This document shows positions 8,906 through 18,111 of a stretch of 64,000 nt of DNA, in pieces (the stretch's first letter is position 1; every line of letters begins with the position of its first letter). Under the pieces are notes generated by a model that was not told where the DNA came from, ran no database searches, and saw nothing but the letters and a program-made list of their open reading frames with translations. Made by a program: the position numbers and the translations under genes. The DNA is from Deltaproteobacteria bacterium (GTDB lineage: Bacteria; Myxococcota_A; UBA9160; SZUA-336), in contig JAJDAJ010000111.1 in the NCBI GenBank assembly GCA_029261925.1, positions 36,432 through 100,431 on the forward strand, given 5' to 3'.

Positions 8906-9391
8906 TCAGGCCTCCTGGAGCCCGAGGATCGCGTGCTCGCGACCGCGCAGGGCCTCGCTGATCTGTCGGATCTCGGCGCGAAGCTCGTCGAGGGGCGCGC
9001 CGCCCGTCCCGGCGTCCACGGTCGCGTCGATGCGCTCGACGAGCGCGGCATCGCGCTCGTGGAGCGCGTGGAGCAGCGCGGGGTCGTCCCACTTGACCTC
9101 GTCGAAGAAGCCCGCGTGACCGCGGTCGCTGTGGCGCAGCTCGTTGCGCAGCTTCTCGACCTGGTTCACCAGCTCCTGCCATGTGTCCATCTGCTCCAGG
9201 GGAGCCTGCTTGGTCGCGTCGTGCAGGTGCGAGATCAGCGTCTCGAGCCGCTGCACGCCCCAGTCCCGCACCACGCGGTCGGCCTCGCGCCGCCCCTCGC
9301 GCTCGCGATAGCCGCGGAAGCCGGGGATGCGCTGCACCAGGCGCTCGAGCGCGTTGCGCTGCTGCTCGATGCGCTCGCGGACGTCGGTCAT
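8906..9391 (-). CDS. Coiled-coil protein of the SPFH module
   Basis: A 161-residue, highly charged, mostly helical protein rich in Glu, Arg and Gln, with heptad-like stretches (ELVNQVEKLRNELRH and LDELRAEIRQISEALR). It has no signal peptide or membrane segment. Its position between a zinc-ribbon protein and an SPFH/zinc-ribbon protein suggests a PspA-like or adaptor role at the membrane, but no sequence identity to PspA is evident. The start ATG has GGAGGTGG upstream at good spacing. The stop lies 2 bases before the SPFH start. No family name can be given. Confidence 0.7.
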   Translation of the reverse strand: MTDVRERIEQQRNALERLVQRIPGFRGYREREGRREADRVVRDWGVQRLETLISHLHDATKQAPLEQMDTWQELVNQVEKLRNELRHSDRGHAGFFDEVKWDDPALLHALHERDAALVERIDATVDAGTGGAPLDELRAEIRQISEALRGREHAILGLQEA

Positions 9392-9488
9392 CGGGGCCAC
9401 CTCCGGCGCCGGCAGCGAACGTGCAGCGTCAGCGCTGCCCAGGGCCGGCTCAGGCGGACTTCGGCCCCGTGCCCGGCCGACTTGAGAC

Positions 9489-11105
9489 TCAGCCGCGCAG
9501 CCCGAACGAGCGGGTGACGCGCGGGGCATCGACGTCGCTGCGCAGGGCCGCGGCGGAGACGTCGCGCAGACCGCCTCCCGGGCACCAGCGACCGTTCCGG
9601 AGCGGGACGGGCAGCGCGACCAGCCCGGCCTCGCCCAGCTCCAGGTCCGCGCCGGAGATCGCCTCGCGGAAGCTGCGGCCATTGAGGCGCCGCGTGCTCT
9701 GCGCATCGTGCAGGGCGAGCAGGGCGAACGGCGCCAGGTCGGCCGCCGCCCGGCGGTCCACCTCCGTCCCGAGCATGCACGCCCCCGGGACCACGGTGGT
9801 GCGGTCCCCGCCCAGGCGCGGCTGGCGCCAGCTCGCCCAGGCCACGAGCGCGGCGAAGGCGTCGTCGAGCTCGCGGGTGCCGTGGACGTGGCGCGCCGGC
9901 AGGTAGAGCCGCGCCTCGGCGGGGTCCTGCTCGCGGTGCGCCAGGGCTGCCGGCTGGGGCGAGATCTGCTCGAGCCAGTCCCAGATCCGGGTGCAGCTGC
10001 CGCGGGCGGTGGTGATACGGAACGGGAAGGACCAGAAGGGCAGGTAGAGCCACTCCGTGCCCGGCTGCGGGGTCGCCTCGCCCAGGCCGTACGCCAGCCG
10101 GCTCAGGCCCTTGGGGGCGATCTCGACGGCGCTGCGGCAGGTGGGGCAGAAGGCGATGCGCTCGGACTCGGCCAGCGCGAGCTCCCAGCCGCAGTTCGGG
10201 CACTCCGAGGCGATGGCGGCGATCTCGGGCCGGGGCAGCACCGAGGCTGCGGGCCGCGTGGGCAGGGAGCGATAGGCGGTGGCCTCGTCGGGCTCGAGGA
10301 CCGCGGCCACGCCGCCGAACTGCCGGTCCAGCAGGTAGTGCTCGTCGCGGCCGTCGTTGAGCACGTGCGTGTAGGTGAAGTGCTTGTACGCCAGGATGCG
10401 GCGCTCGTGCCACGCCGCGTCGATGCGCGAGATGATCTGCGTGCCCGGCCGGATCCGCGTGCGCGAGCGCACGGCCAGGGGCCGCGCGTCGCCACCGACC
10501 GGGACGACCTCCAGGAAGCGCCCGCCGGAGAGCTCCAGGTGCCTCTGTGTGACCAGCTGCAGGCCCATGCCGCGGATCTTGAGCCCCACGTCGCGCAGGT
10601 TGAACGACGGGTCGTAGCGCCGCTCCAGGTCCTCGGTGCGGAAGCACTGGATGAACGACTCCTTGGCATCGCGGCGGCGCCCGAGCACCCCCTGCACGAT
10701 GGTCTGCTCGTGGATCTCGTAGGGCGCGAAGAAGTCCAGCGCCTCGACCACGTGCATCGATTCGAGCAGCTGCGCGCGGTGGCGCTCGACGTGACCCTCG
10801 AGCAGCGCGGGAAGCTCGAGCTCCAGCTCGCCCTCGACGCCGGCGCGGGGCATCAGGCGGCTCCGGAAGTCCTCGACCGCGCGGCGCACGATCGGCAGCC
10901 GCGGGTCGGGGTCGACCGGCATGTCGGCCACCACGAACACGGCGTCGCCGAACTCCCGGGCCGAGACCAGCAGCGAGCCGCAGAACTCGCAGCGGTGACT
11001 GTGGTCCCAGAGCCCGGCCTCGAAGGGTGCGCCGCACTCCGGGCAGGTTCCCTCGATCCGCAGTGCGGCCACGGGCGCTTCGTGCGTCGGCATCGCGGGC
11101 GACAT
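9489..11105 (-). CDS. Zinc-ribbon protein, TFIIB-type N-terminus (YdjG-like position)
   Basis: A protein of about 538 residues with a TFIIB-like zinc ribbon at the start (CPECGAPFEAG...CEFCG, residues 20-45) and a second ribbon around residue 330 (CPNCGWEL...CPTCR). The rest lacks a recognised catalytic motif. It includes several aromatic-rich segments (WLYLPFWSFPFRI) that could be a membrane-proximal surface. It heads the minus-strand unit with the coiled-coil and SPFH genes. Zinc-ribbon proteins sit beside SPFH genes in ydjGHI-type clusters. Two in-frame ATGs (11105 and 11093) are possible; the first has GGGTGA upstream. A 97-base gap separates it from the next gene. Confidence 0.72.
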   Translation of the reverse strand: MSPAMPTHEAPVAALRIEGTCPECGAPFEAGLWDHSHRCEFCGSLLVSAREFGDAVFVVADMPVDPDPRLPIVRRAVEDFRSRLMPRAGVEGELELELPALLEGHVERHRAQLLESMHVVEALDFFAPYEIHEQTIVQGVLGRRRDAKESFIQCFRTEDLERRYDPSFNLRDVGLKIRGMGLQLVTQRHLELSGGRFLEVVPVGGDARPLAVRSRTRIRPGTQIISRIDAAWHERRILAYKHFTYTHVLNDGRDEHYLLDRQFGGVAAVLEPDEATAYRSLPTRPAASVLPRPEIAAIASECPNCGWELALAESERIAFCPTCRSAVEIAPKGLSRLAYGLGEATPQPGTEWLYLPFWSFPFRITTARGSCTRIWDWLEQISPQPAALAHREQDPAEARLYLPARHVHGTRELDDAFAALVAWASWRQPRLGGDRTTVVPGACMLGTEVDRRAAADLAPFALLALHDAQSTRRLNGRSFREAISGADLELGEAGLVALPVPLRNGRWCPGGGLRDVSAAALRSDVDAPRVTRSFGLRG

Positions 11106-11134
11106 CGGCGTCACCCGCGCCGAACTTGGGCTGC

Positions 11135-11148
11135 TACCCTGGCCCGGC
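11135..11148 (+). promoter_or_regulatory. -10-like element TACCCT, 8 bases before start codon
   Basis: TACCCT at 11135-11140 is followed by 8 bases and the ATG of the 136-aa protein, so transcription would begin at or next to the start codon. No good -35 is visible. The same element precedes genes at 13136 and 55612 on the other strand. Confidence 0.4.
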
Positions 11149-11559
11149 ATGCGCGCCGCCGGCATCGTACTCGCCTGTCTGCTCGGGCTCGCCGTCGTCG
11201 TCGGCGGCTGGCTGGCCAGCCGCGAGCGGATCGTGCTGCGCACCAACCTCTACGCCCCGCAGGTCAACGAGACCGCGCTCTGGGCGGCGCGCGAGGGTCT
11301 GAACCTCTGGGTCGAGGCCCCGAGCGCCGAGGCGGACTGGTACCGGCAGCTCCTCGACGATCCGCTGGTCGAGGTGCGCGAGCGCGGCCGGACCCTGCGC
11401 TTCCTGGCCGAGCCGGCACCGCACGCGGGCGCACACCTGCGCCGGCTGCGCCGTAGCCAGCACGGCTGGGCCGACGTGGCGCTGAGCCCGCTGCGGGATC
11501 CGGAGCGCGGCGTGCCGGTGCGCCTCAGGCGCATGCCCGCCGGCGGACACCGCGCCTGA
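11149..11559 (+). CDS. Hypothetical membrane-anchored protein (136 aa)
   Basis: It has an N-terminal signal anchor or signal peptide (AAGIVLACLLGLAVVVGGWLA) followed by about 105 soluble residues. The segment DWYRQLLDDPLVEVRERGRTLRF faintly resembles the small split-barrel fold of F420/flavin-dependent nitroreductase-quinone reductase proteins, which carry W-x-x-N-L-x-x-D-P-x-V-x-V. The match is too weak for a call. It is divergent from the zinc-ribbon gene and convergent with the carboxyltransferase. There is no convincing Shine-Dalgarno; a -10-like box sits 8 bases before the ATG. Confidence 0.65.
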   Translation: MRAAGIVLACLLGLAVVVGGWLASRERIVLRTNLYAPQVNETALWAAREGLNLWVEAPSAEADWYRQLLDDPLVEVRERGRTLRFLAEPAPHAGAHLRRLRRSQHGWADVALSPLRDPERGVPVRLRRMPAGGHRA

Positions 11560-11576
11560 GCGCGCTGCCGCCGGTC

Positions 11577-13136
11577 TCAGGGCCGCAGCGTGTACGCCCG
11601 CGGCCCCAGGTGCTCGTCGAGCCGCGGCTGGATCCACTCGACCCAGCGGCAGAGCTCCGGGCGCGTGCGCCGCGGATCGATCAGGTCGTTCACGGCGTAG
11701 GCCTCGCCCAGCGCGAACGGGTCGCGCGCGGACGCGAGCTGCTCCTCGAGCTCGCGGCGGCGGGCATCGGGGTCAGGCGCGCTGGCGATCTCGCGGCGGA
11801 ACGCCACCGCGACCCCGCCCTCGACGGGCAGCGCGCCGCGCTCCGCCGACGGCCAGGCCAGCACGTGACCTCCCGGGCCGAAGTGCGCGGCGCCCGCCAC
11901 GCCGTAGACGCGGCGCACGATCACCGACGCCCACGGGACCGTGGACTGCATGACCGCGCAGAGCAGGGCGGTGCCGTGGCGGATCGTGGCGCTCTGCTCC
12001 GCCTCGGGCCCGATCAGGAATCCGGGCTCGTCGACGAAGCTGACGATCGGCAGGTGGAAGGTGTCGCAGGTGTCGACGAGGCGACGCACCTTCTGGGCGC
12101 CCTGGGCGTCCATGGCGCCGGCGTAGACGTGGGGATCGTTCGCGATCACGCCGACCGGCTGCCCGTCCAGGCGCGCCAGTCCGGTGATCTGCGTGCGGCC
12201 GTAGCGCCTGGACAGCTCCATGAAGCTGCCGCGGTCGACCACGGCCTCGATCACGCGCCGCATCCGGGTCGGGCGCCGCCGGCTCCGCGGGACGATCCCG
12301 AGCAGCTCCTGCTCGCTGCGCTCCGGGTCGTCGTCGCGCGTGCCGCGCGGCGCCCGCTCGTACACGCTCGAGGGCAGGTAGGACAGGAAGCGGCGCACCG
12401 TCTCGATCACCGCCGCCTCGTCGGCGCAGGCGGCGTCGACCACCCCGCTGCGCAGGTGCACGTCGGGCCCGCCGAGAGCCTCCTTGTCGATCTCGATGCC
12501 GCGGGCGCGCTCGACGACAGCGGGTCCGGCGATCAGCACCTGCGAGGTGCTCGCGGTCATCAGCGACAGGTGCGAGGCCACCAGGCGCGCCGCAGGCAGG
12601 CCGGCGACGCTGCCCATGGCCGCGCTGACCACCGGCACGGTGGCGAGCGCCTGCATGATCGACATGAAGCGCGGCGGCGCGTGGACCGGATCGGGCAGGC
12701 TGCGGCTCCCGGGTCGACCCACGCTCCCCCCGGCACCCTCGAGAAAGCGCACCAGCGGTGCCCGGTACTGCACGGCCAGCTCCTCGGCGAAGACCGACTT
12801 GCGCAGCCCGGCGGAGTCGGGCGAGCCGCCCCGCTGCGTGAAGTCCTCGCCCCCGACCACGACGCGCCGGCCGTCGACCCGGCCGAGTCCCAGGACGTAG
12901 TTGGCGGGCGTGAACCCGGGCGCCGCGTCCGCGCTCCCCGCCTCCCCGCGGGCTGCGGAGCTCCCGGCGATCGGACCCTGCTCGTGGAACGAGCCGGCGT
13001 CGAGCAGGCCGTCGATGCGCTCGCGGATCGTCAGCCGCTGCTTCGCGTGCTGGCGCTCGATGGCGTCGGCGCCGCCGAGCCCGCGCGCGCGCCGGCGGCG
13101 GGCCTCGATCCCCTCGACCTCGCTCTCCCAGGACAT
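11577..13136 (-). CDS. Acyl-CoA carboxylase carboxyltransferase subunit
   Basis: A 519-residue member of the PccB/AccD-type carboxyltransferase family, which transfers the carboxyl group from biotin to an acyl-CoA (propionyl-, methylcrotonyl- or geranyl-CoA). It starts with the typical IERQHAKQRLTIRERIDGLLD segment. The crotonase-like N half contains VVVGGEDFTQRGGS and GAGGSVG. The C half has the second carboxyltransferase domain, including FVDEPGFLIGPEAEQ. No biotin carboxylase or biotin carrier gene lies next to it, so the holoenzyme partner must be elsewhere. Length fits the family. The ATG has a TACCCT box 6 bases upstream rather than a ribosome binding site. Confidence 0.9.
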   Translation of the reverse strand: MSWESEVEGIEARRRRARGLGGADAIERQHAKQRLTIRERIDGLLDAGSFHEQGPIAGSSAARGEAGSADAAPGFTPANYVLGLGRVDGRRVVVGGEDFTQRGGSPDSAGLRKSVFAEELAVQYRAPLVRFLEGAGGSVGRPGSRSLPDPVHAPPRFMSIMQALATVPVVSAAMGSVAGLPAARLVASHLSLMTASTSQVLIAGPAVVERARGIEIDKEALGGPDVHLRSGVVDAACADEAAVIETVRRFLSYLPSSVYERAPRGTRDDDPERSEQELLGIVPRSRRRPTRMRRVIEAVVDRGSFMELSRRYGRTQITGLARLDGQPVGVIANDPHVYAGAMDAQGAQKVRRLVDTCDTFHLPIVSFVDEPGFLIGPEAEQSATIRHGTALLCAVMQSTVPWASVIVRRVYGVAGAAHFGPGGHVLAWPSAERGALPVEGGVAVAFRREIASAPDPDARRRELEEQLASARDPFALGEAYAVNDLIDPRRTRPELCRWVEWIQPRLDEHLGPRAYTLRP

Positions 13137-13142
13137 CCGCGC

Positions 13143-13148
13143 AGGGTA
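13143..13148 (-). promoter_or_regulatory. -10-like element TACCCT, 6 bases before carboxyltransferase ATG
   Basis: Read on the minus strand, TACCCT is followed by GCGCGG and the ATG at 13136. The divergent MFS gene has its own -10-like box only 50 bases away, so the 77-base gap appears to hold two back-to-back promoters. Confidence 0.4.
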
Positions 13149-13174
13149 CCAGCGAGCCGCGTCGTCGCGCCCGC

Positions 13175-13204
13175 TTGAGCTGGCGGCGTGCCCCGCGCTA
13201 GTGT
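13175..13204 (+). promoter_or_regulatory. Candidate sigma70-type promoter of the MFS gene
   Basis: TTGAGC (13175-13180), an 18-base spacer and TAGTGT (13199-13204) end 9 bases before the ATG at 13214. The predicted transcription start falls at or beside the start codon. No Shine-Dalgarno lies between. Confidence 0.45.
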
Positions 13205-13213
13205 CCGCCGCGG

Positions 13214-14431
13214 ATGACCACGACGGGCGACGAGCGCTGGCTGCGACGCGCGGCGCCGCTGGCGGCGCTCACGTTCCTGACGCTGATGCCCGTGACGCTG
13301 CCGGTCGCGGTGCTGCGCGGCCTGGTGCTCGAGCGCTTCGAGGTCTCGCAGACGCTCACGTCGCTGTTCATGTCGATCAACATGATCGGAGCCGTCGTCG
13401 CGGCCCCGCTCGCCGGCGCGCTCGCCGACCGCTTCGGTCGTCGCAAGCAGATGATCGTGGGCGCGCTGCTCGCCGACGCGATCTGCTTCGCCGCGATGAC
13501 GCGCGCGGCCGACTTCCCGACCTTCATGGCCCTGCGCTTTCTCGAGGGCTGCGCGCACATCTTCGCGCTCTCGCTGATCCTGGCCGTGGCGTCGGTCTCG
13601 ACCGACGCGTCGCGCCGCGGCCGGGTGATGGGCATGGTCGGCGCCGGGATCATGCTGGGGGTGGCCGTGGGAGCGCCGGTGGGCGGGCTGATCGGCCGCG
13701 ACGACCCCCTGCTGCCGCTGCGCGCGGGTGCGGCCCTGGTGCTGGCCGCCGCGCTGCTCGCCGCGATTCTCGTGCCCGACGTGGACGCCGGCGGGGTTGA
13801 CCGGCGCCCGGGGCTGGGAGAGATCGTGCGCGCCCTGCGCGCCAACCGGGGCGTTCTGGCGCCGCTGCTCTTCGCCTTCGCCGATCGCTTCACCGTCGGC
13901 TTCTTCACCACCACCTTCAGCCTGTACCTGGGCACGGTGCATGGCCTGGGGAGCGCGCGCATCGGCGCGCTCATCGCGGTGTTCATGCTGCCGTTCGCAC
14001 TGCTGTCGGCACCCTTCGGCCTGGCCTCGGAGCGCCGCTCGCGCGTGGCCATGCTCTGCGGGGGCAGCCTGATCTACGGCCTGGGCACGGCCAGCCTCGG
14101 CTGGTGGAGCGTGGAGACCCTGCCGCTGCTCATGGCGGGACTCGGCATGGCGGCCGCGGTGATGTTCGTGCCCTCGATGATCATGACCGCGGAGCTCGCC
14201 CCGGCGCAGATCCGCTCGACCGCGATGGGCGCGTTCAACCTGGCCGGCTCGCTCGGCTTCATCGTCGGGCCGCTCGCGGGCGGCCTGATCAGCGAGGGCG
14301 TGGCGGCCACGTCGGGGTGGCCGGCCGGCTACCGCGCGGCGTTCGTGGTGGCCGGCGCTTCGGAGATCGGCTGCGCGCTGCTCGCGCTGCCCTTCCTGCT
14401 GAAGCTGGTTCGCGCGGGCCGCACGGCCTGA
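13214..14431 (+). CDS. MFS transporter
   Basis: A 405-residue major facilitator superfamily permease with about 12 hydrophobic segments. Motif A between segments 2 and 3 is clear (GALADRFGRRKQM, about residue 75). A central cytoplasmic loop of about 30 residues (VDRRPGLGEIVRALRANRG) separates the two six-helix halves. The substrate is unknown; multidrug or organic-anion efflux is typical of proteins this size. It is divergent from the carboxyltransferase gene. Its stop codon lies inside a perfect GC-rich inverted repeat. Confidence 0.88.
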   Translation: MTTTGDERWLRRAAPLAALTFLTLMPVTLPVAVLRGLVLERFEVSQTLTSLFMSINMIGAVVAAPLAGALADRFGRRKQMIVGALLADAICFAAMTRAADFPTFMALRFLEGCAHIFALSLILAVASVSTDASRRGRVMGMVGAGIMLGVAVGAPVGGLIGRDDPLLPLRAGAALVLAAALLAAILVPDVDAGGVDRRPGLGEIVRALRANRGVLAPLLFAFADRFTVGFFTTTFSLYLGTVHGLGSARIGALIAVFMLPFALLSAPFGLASERRSRVAMLCGGSLIYGLGTASLGWWSVETLPLLMAGLGMAAAVMFVPSMIMTAELAPAQIRSTAMGAFNLAGSLGFIVGPLAGGLISEGVAATSGWPAGYRAAFVVAGASEIGCALLALPFLLKLVRAGRTA

Positions 14432-14449
14432 GGCCGTGCGGCCCGCGCG
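14411..14449 (+). terminator. Perfect 19-base inverted repeat spanning the MFS stop codon
   Basis: The arms 14411-14429 and 14431-14449 are exact reverse complements around one central base. The TGA stop (14429-14431) sits at the tip of the hairpin. The stem is almost all G/C. There is no T-tract after it, so it may be a rho-independent-like terminator, a 3'-end stabiliser or a bidirectional block. The convergent prepilin gene ends 118 bases further on. Confidence 0.55.
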
Positions 14450-14567
14450 AGATCGGGCCGGGAGGTGGCATCGACGGAGAGGGAGGGAAGAAGTGGACTG
14501 CCGCCGACGCGTCGCCCGTGCCCGATCGCCCTGGGCCGCGTGGGTCGCGCGGCCTCACGGAGGAACG

Positions 14568-15347
14568 CTACTGCCAGGATCCGGTCCCGGGACGGAACTT
14601 CTTGATGCTGACCTCGCCCATCGGCGAGAGGATCGCCACGAACACCGCCTCGCGATTGTTCGTGATGTAAACCGCGCCGGCGCCCGTTCCCCACTGGTTC
14701 GGTGCGCCCAGCGCGACCGGCACGCCCCGCGGTGAGAACGCGATGGCCGGCACGCCGGTGCCCTCGTGCACCGCGAAGGTCGTGCCGTTGAGGACCTCTT
14801 CCGAGACCGCCAGGCTGCTCTCGTCCTCGTCGTCCATCAGCAGGCTCTCGTAGGTGCACTCCGAGCCGCTGCAGCCCGAGCCCGAGACCACGTTCTCGAG
14901 GTACGCGTGGATCTTCTCGGAGTAGTCTCCGGACGCGAGCTTCATGGCTCCCGCGTAGGGAAGCTCGTTTCCCTCGCCGTACTGGGTGATCTTCTTGCCC
15001 AGGTGCTCGGGCAGCACGAACGGCCGCACGTCGTCGGCCGGCGTCACCGAGTAGCTGGCGTCGCGGTCCCGAACGATCAGCGCGAAGGGCGTGCGCCTGC
15101 CGAACGGGTCGACGTCCTCCTGCTGGAACAGGATCAGGTACGGGTTGCCCTGGGTGCGCGCGCGCTCGCGCACCTGGGTGAGCATGCTGCCGACCTGGAT
15201 GGCTGCGTCCTGCGTGTCCTGTGCCGACTGGAAGCGCACCATGGCGGGCAGCGCCATGGCCGCGACCACGCCCATGATCGCCAGCGAGATCATGGTCTCG
15301 GTCAGCGTGAATCCGGCCTGTTCCCGGCTCGCTCGTCCGTGTCTCAT
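14568..15347 (-). CDS. Prepilin-like protein with type IV pilin/GspH-type N-methylation signal
   Basis: A 259-residue protein starting with a short basic leader ending REQAG, then FTLTETMISLAIMGVVAAMALPAM. This is the prepilin peptidase site (G/F) with Glu at +5 and one hydrophobic helix. The soluble part contains Cys pairs (SGCSGSEC) and the end GEVSIKKFRPG typical of GspH/FimT-like minor pseudopilins. It probably belongs to a type II secretion or type IV pilus machine. No other machine genes are adjacent, so it is an orphan here. The start at 15347 is chosen for the GGGAGGA site 6 bases upstream and because it gives a leader of normal length. Confidence 0.82.
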   Translation of the reverse strand: MRHGRASREQAGFTLTETMISLAIMGVVAAMALPAMVRFQSAQDTQDAAIQVGSMLTQVRERARTQGNPYLILFQQEDVDPFGRRTPFALIVRDRDASYSVTPADDVRPFVLPEHLGKKITQYGEGNELPYAGAMKLASGDYSEKIHAYLENVVSGSGCSGSECTYESLLMDDEDESSLAVSEEVLNGTTFAVHEGTGVPAIAFSPRGVPVALGAPNQWGTGAGAVYITNNREAVFVAILSPMGEVSIKKFRPGTGSWQ

Positions 15348-15656
15348 CCGATCCTCCCGGTTCCCCGAAGCCGTGCCGGAAGGGTTCACGTGGTGTGCCA
15401 GGGTGTCTCGCGGGCGACGGGGATTCGTGGGTTTCCCTCCAGGGGCACGGGTCGCAGCCCCCCCGCTGCGCGGGGCCTGCCGGCAGCAAGAGGGGAAGTG
15501 AGTTTCCCTTCGTGGGTAAGCGCCTCCATGCGCCGGGACACGCGGGGCCCCACTCTTGCCGTACCTGCATTCGCGCCGCGTACGTGATGCCGGTCACCGA
15601 GCCGGGGAAGCGTTGGCGCCACGCTCGGTACAGCTGCAGCGAAGAAGAGGGGAGTC
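15348..15656. other. 309-base gene-free gap with several hairpins
   Basis: This gap lies between the divergent prepilin gene and a 38-aa small ORF. Visible structure includes CCCCGC-TGC-GCGGGG (15461-15475), the palindrome CTGCCGGCAG (15477-15486), GGGAA-(6)-TTCCC (15493-15508), and a stem with one bulge at 15610-15626 (AGCGT/ACGCT around GGCGCC). The octamer GTTTCCCT occurs twice (from 15431 and 15503), each beside CGTGGGT. It may be a structured leader or a small RNA. No known riboswitch core could be matched. Confidence 0.4.
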
Positions 15657-15773
15657 ATGTACCCGACGAGCACGCACGCAGAGCACGGCGCGGAGCCGAG
15701 AGGCCTGCTGGTACCGCTCGCATTCTGCGCCCTGAGCTGGGCCGGTCTGATCGGCGCCGTGATGCTGCTCTAG
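15657..15773 (+). CDS. Small predicted membrane protein (38 aa)
   Basis: This is a 38-codon frame from ATG to TAG with a strong purine-rich Shine-Dalgarno (GAGGGGAG just upstream). The product has a polar, His/Glu-containing start (MYPTSTHAEHGAEPRG) and one hydrophobic helix of about 20 residues to the end. It resembles in size and layout the 39-aa peptide at 1992. No family is recognised. It is convergent with prfC, whose stop lies 10 bases away. Confidence 0.55.
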   Translation: MYPTSTHAEHGAEPRGLLVPLAFCALSWAGLIGAVMLL

Positions 15774-15783
15774 GGCTTCCGGC

Positions 15784-17376
<1,593 letters not shown>

Positions 17377-17473
17377 CGTCGATCCGTCGTCGGAAGTCGG
17401 AAGGCCGGGCTGTATACCTAAGGGGTCGGGGCTTCGCTAACCTGCGCCGCGGCAGCCCGGGAGCGGAGGTGAG

Positions 17474-18103
17474 ATGGACAGCCTGGCGGAGTTCGGACCG
17501 GTGATCCTGATCGTTCTCGGTGTCTTCCTGCTCGGCCTGGGCTTCGGTGTCATCGCCCGCCGCGACGCCGCCCACGCCCGCCGCCGCGCCGAGCGCCTCG
17601 AGGCCGAGCTCGCCGAGCTGGTGGCGCAGCTGGCCCAGGCCCGTGACGAGCTCGAGGAGGCGCGCAGCCAGGCCCGGGACGCTCACCGCCAGCTCGCGGG
17701 TCACCGGAACGCCGTCTCGAAGCACTTCGAGCAGACCTCGGACCTGTTCCGCGATCTGACGCGGCAGTACACCAGCCTGTACGCGCACCTGGCCGAGGGC
17801 GCGCGGGAGCTCTGCCCCGACAGCATGATCCCGCTCGGCGCGGGCCTGGCCGAGCCGCTGCTCGCGGGTCACGGCGGGGAGGCCGGGGCCGAGCAGGCCC
17901 GGGCCCAGCTCGATGCCGTGCGCCGGGCCGCCTCCGGGGCGCGTGCGGAAGAGACCGCCACCGGGGACGGCGGCGATCCCGACCCCGATCCGGCACCGGA
18001 GAGCGAGGACGGGGCGGTGCCGGGGGCCGATGTCGAGGCCCCGCCCGCCGCGGGAGCCTCTGCCGGGCCGACCCCGGACGACGCCGCGCGCCCCGCGCCC
18101 TGA
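17474..18103 (+). CDS. DUF1043 family inner-membrane protein (YhcB/ZapG-like)
   Basis: A 209-residue protein: one N-terminal transmembrane helix (VILIVLGVFLLGLGFGVIA), a coiled coil (residues 30-80), then the conserved block HFEQTSDLFRDLTRQYTSLYAHLAEGA, diagnostic of DUF1043. In E. coli this family links cell division and envelope growth (established for YhcB/ZapG). The C-terminal 80 residues are an acidic Pro/Ala-rich low-complexity tail not typical of the short YhcB. The ATG is preceded by GGAGGTGAG. The next gene starts 8 bases after its stop. Confidence 0.82.
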   Translation: MDSLAEFGPVILIVLGVFLLGLGFGVIARRDAAHARRRAERLEAELAELVAQLAQARDELEEARSQARDAHRQLAGHRNAVSKHFEQTSDLFRDLTRQYTSLYAHLAEGARELCPDSMIPLGAGLAEPLLAGHGGEAGAEQARAQLDAVRRAASGARAEETATGDGGDPDPDPAPESEDGAVPGADVEAPPAAGASAGPTPDDAARPAP

Positions 18104-18111
18104 GGCAGCCG

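Noticed and set aside
15348..15656. Cobalamin or c-di-GMP riboswitch upstream of the prepilin gene
   Set aside because: GGGAAAC and AATCC fragments are present on the minus strand, but the conserved cores of either class are missing.
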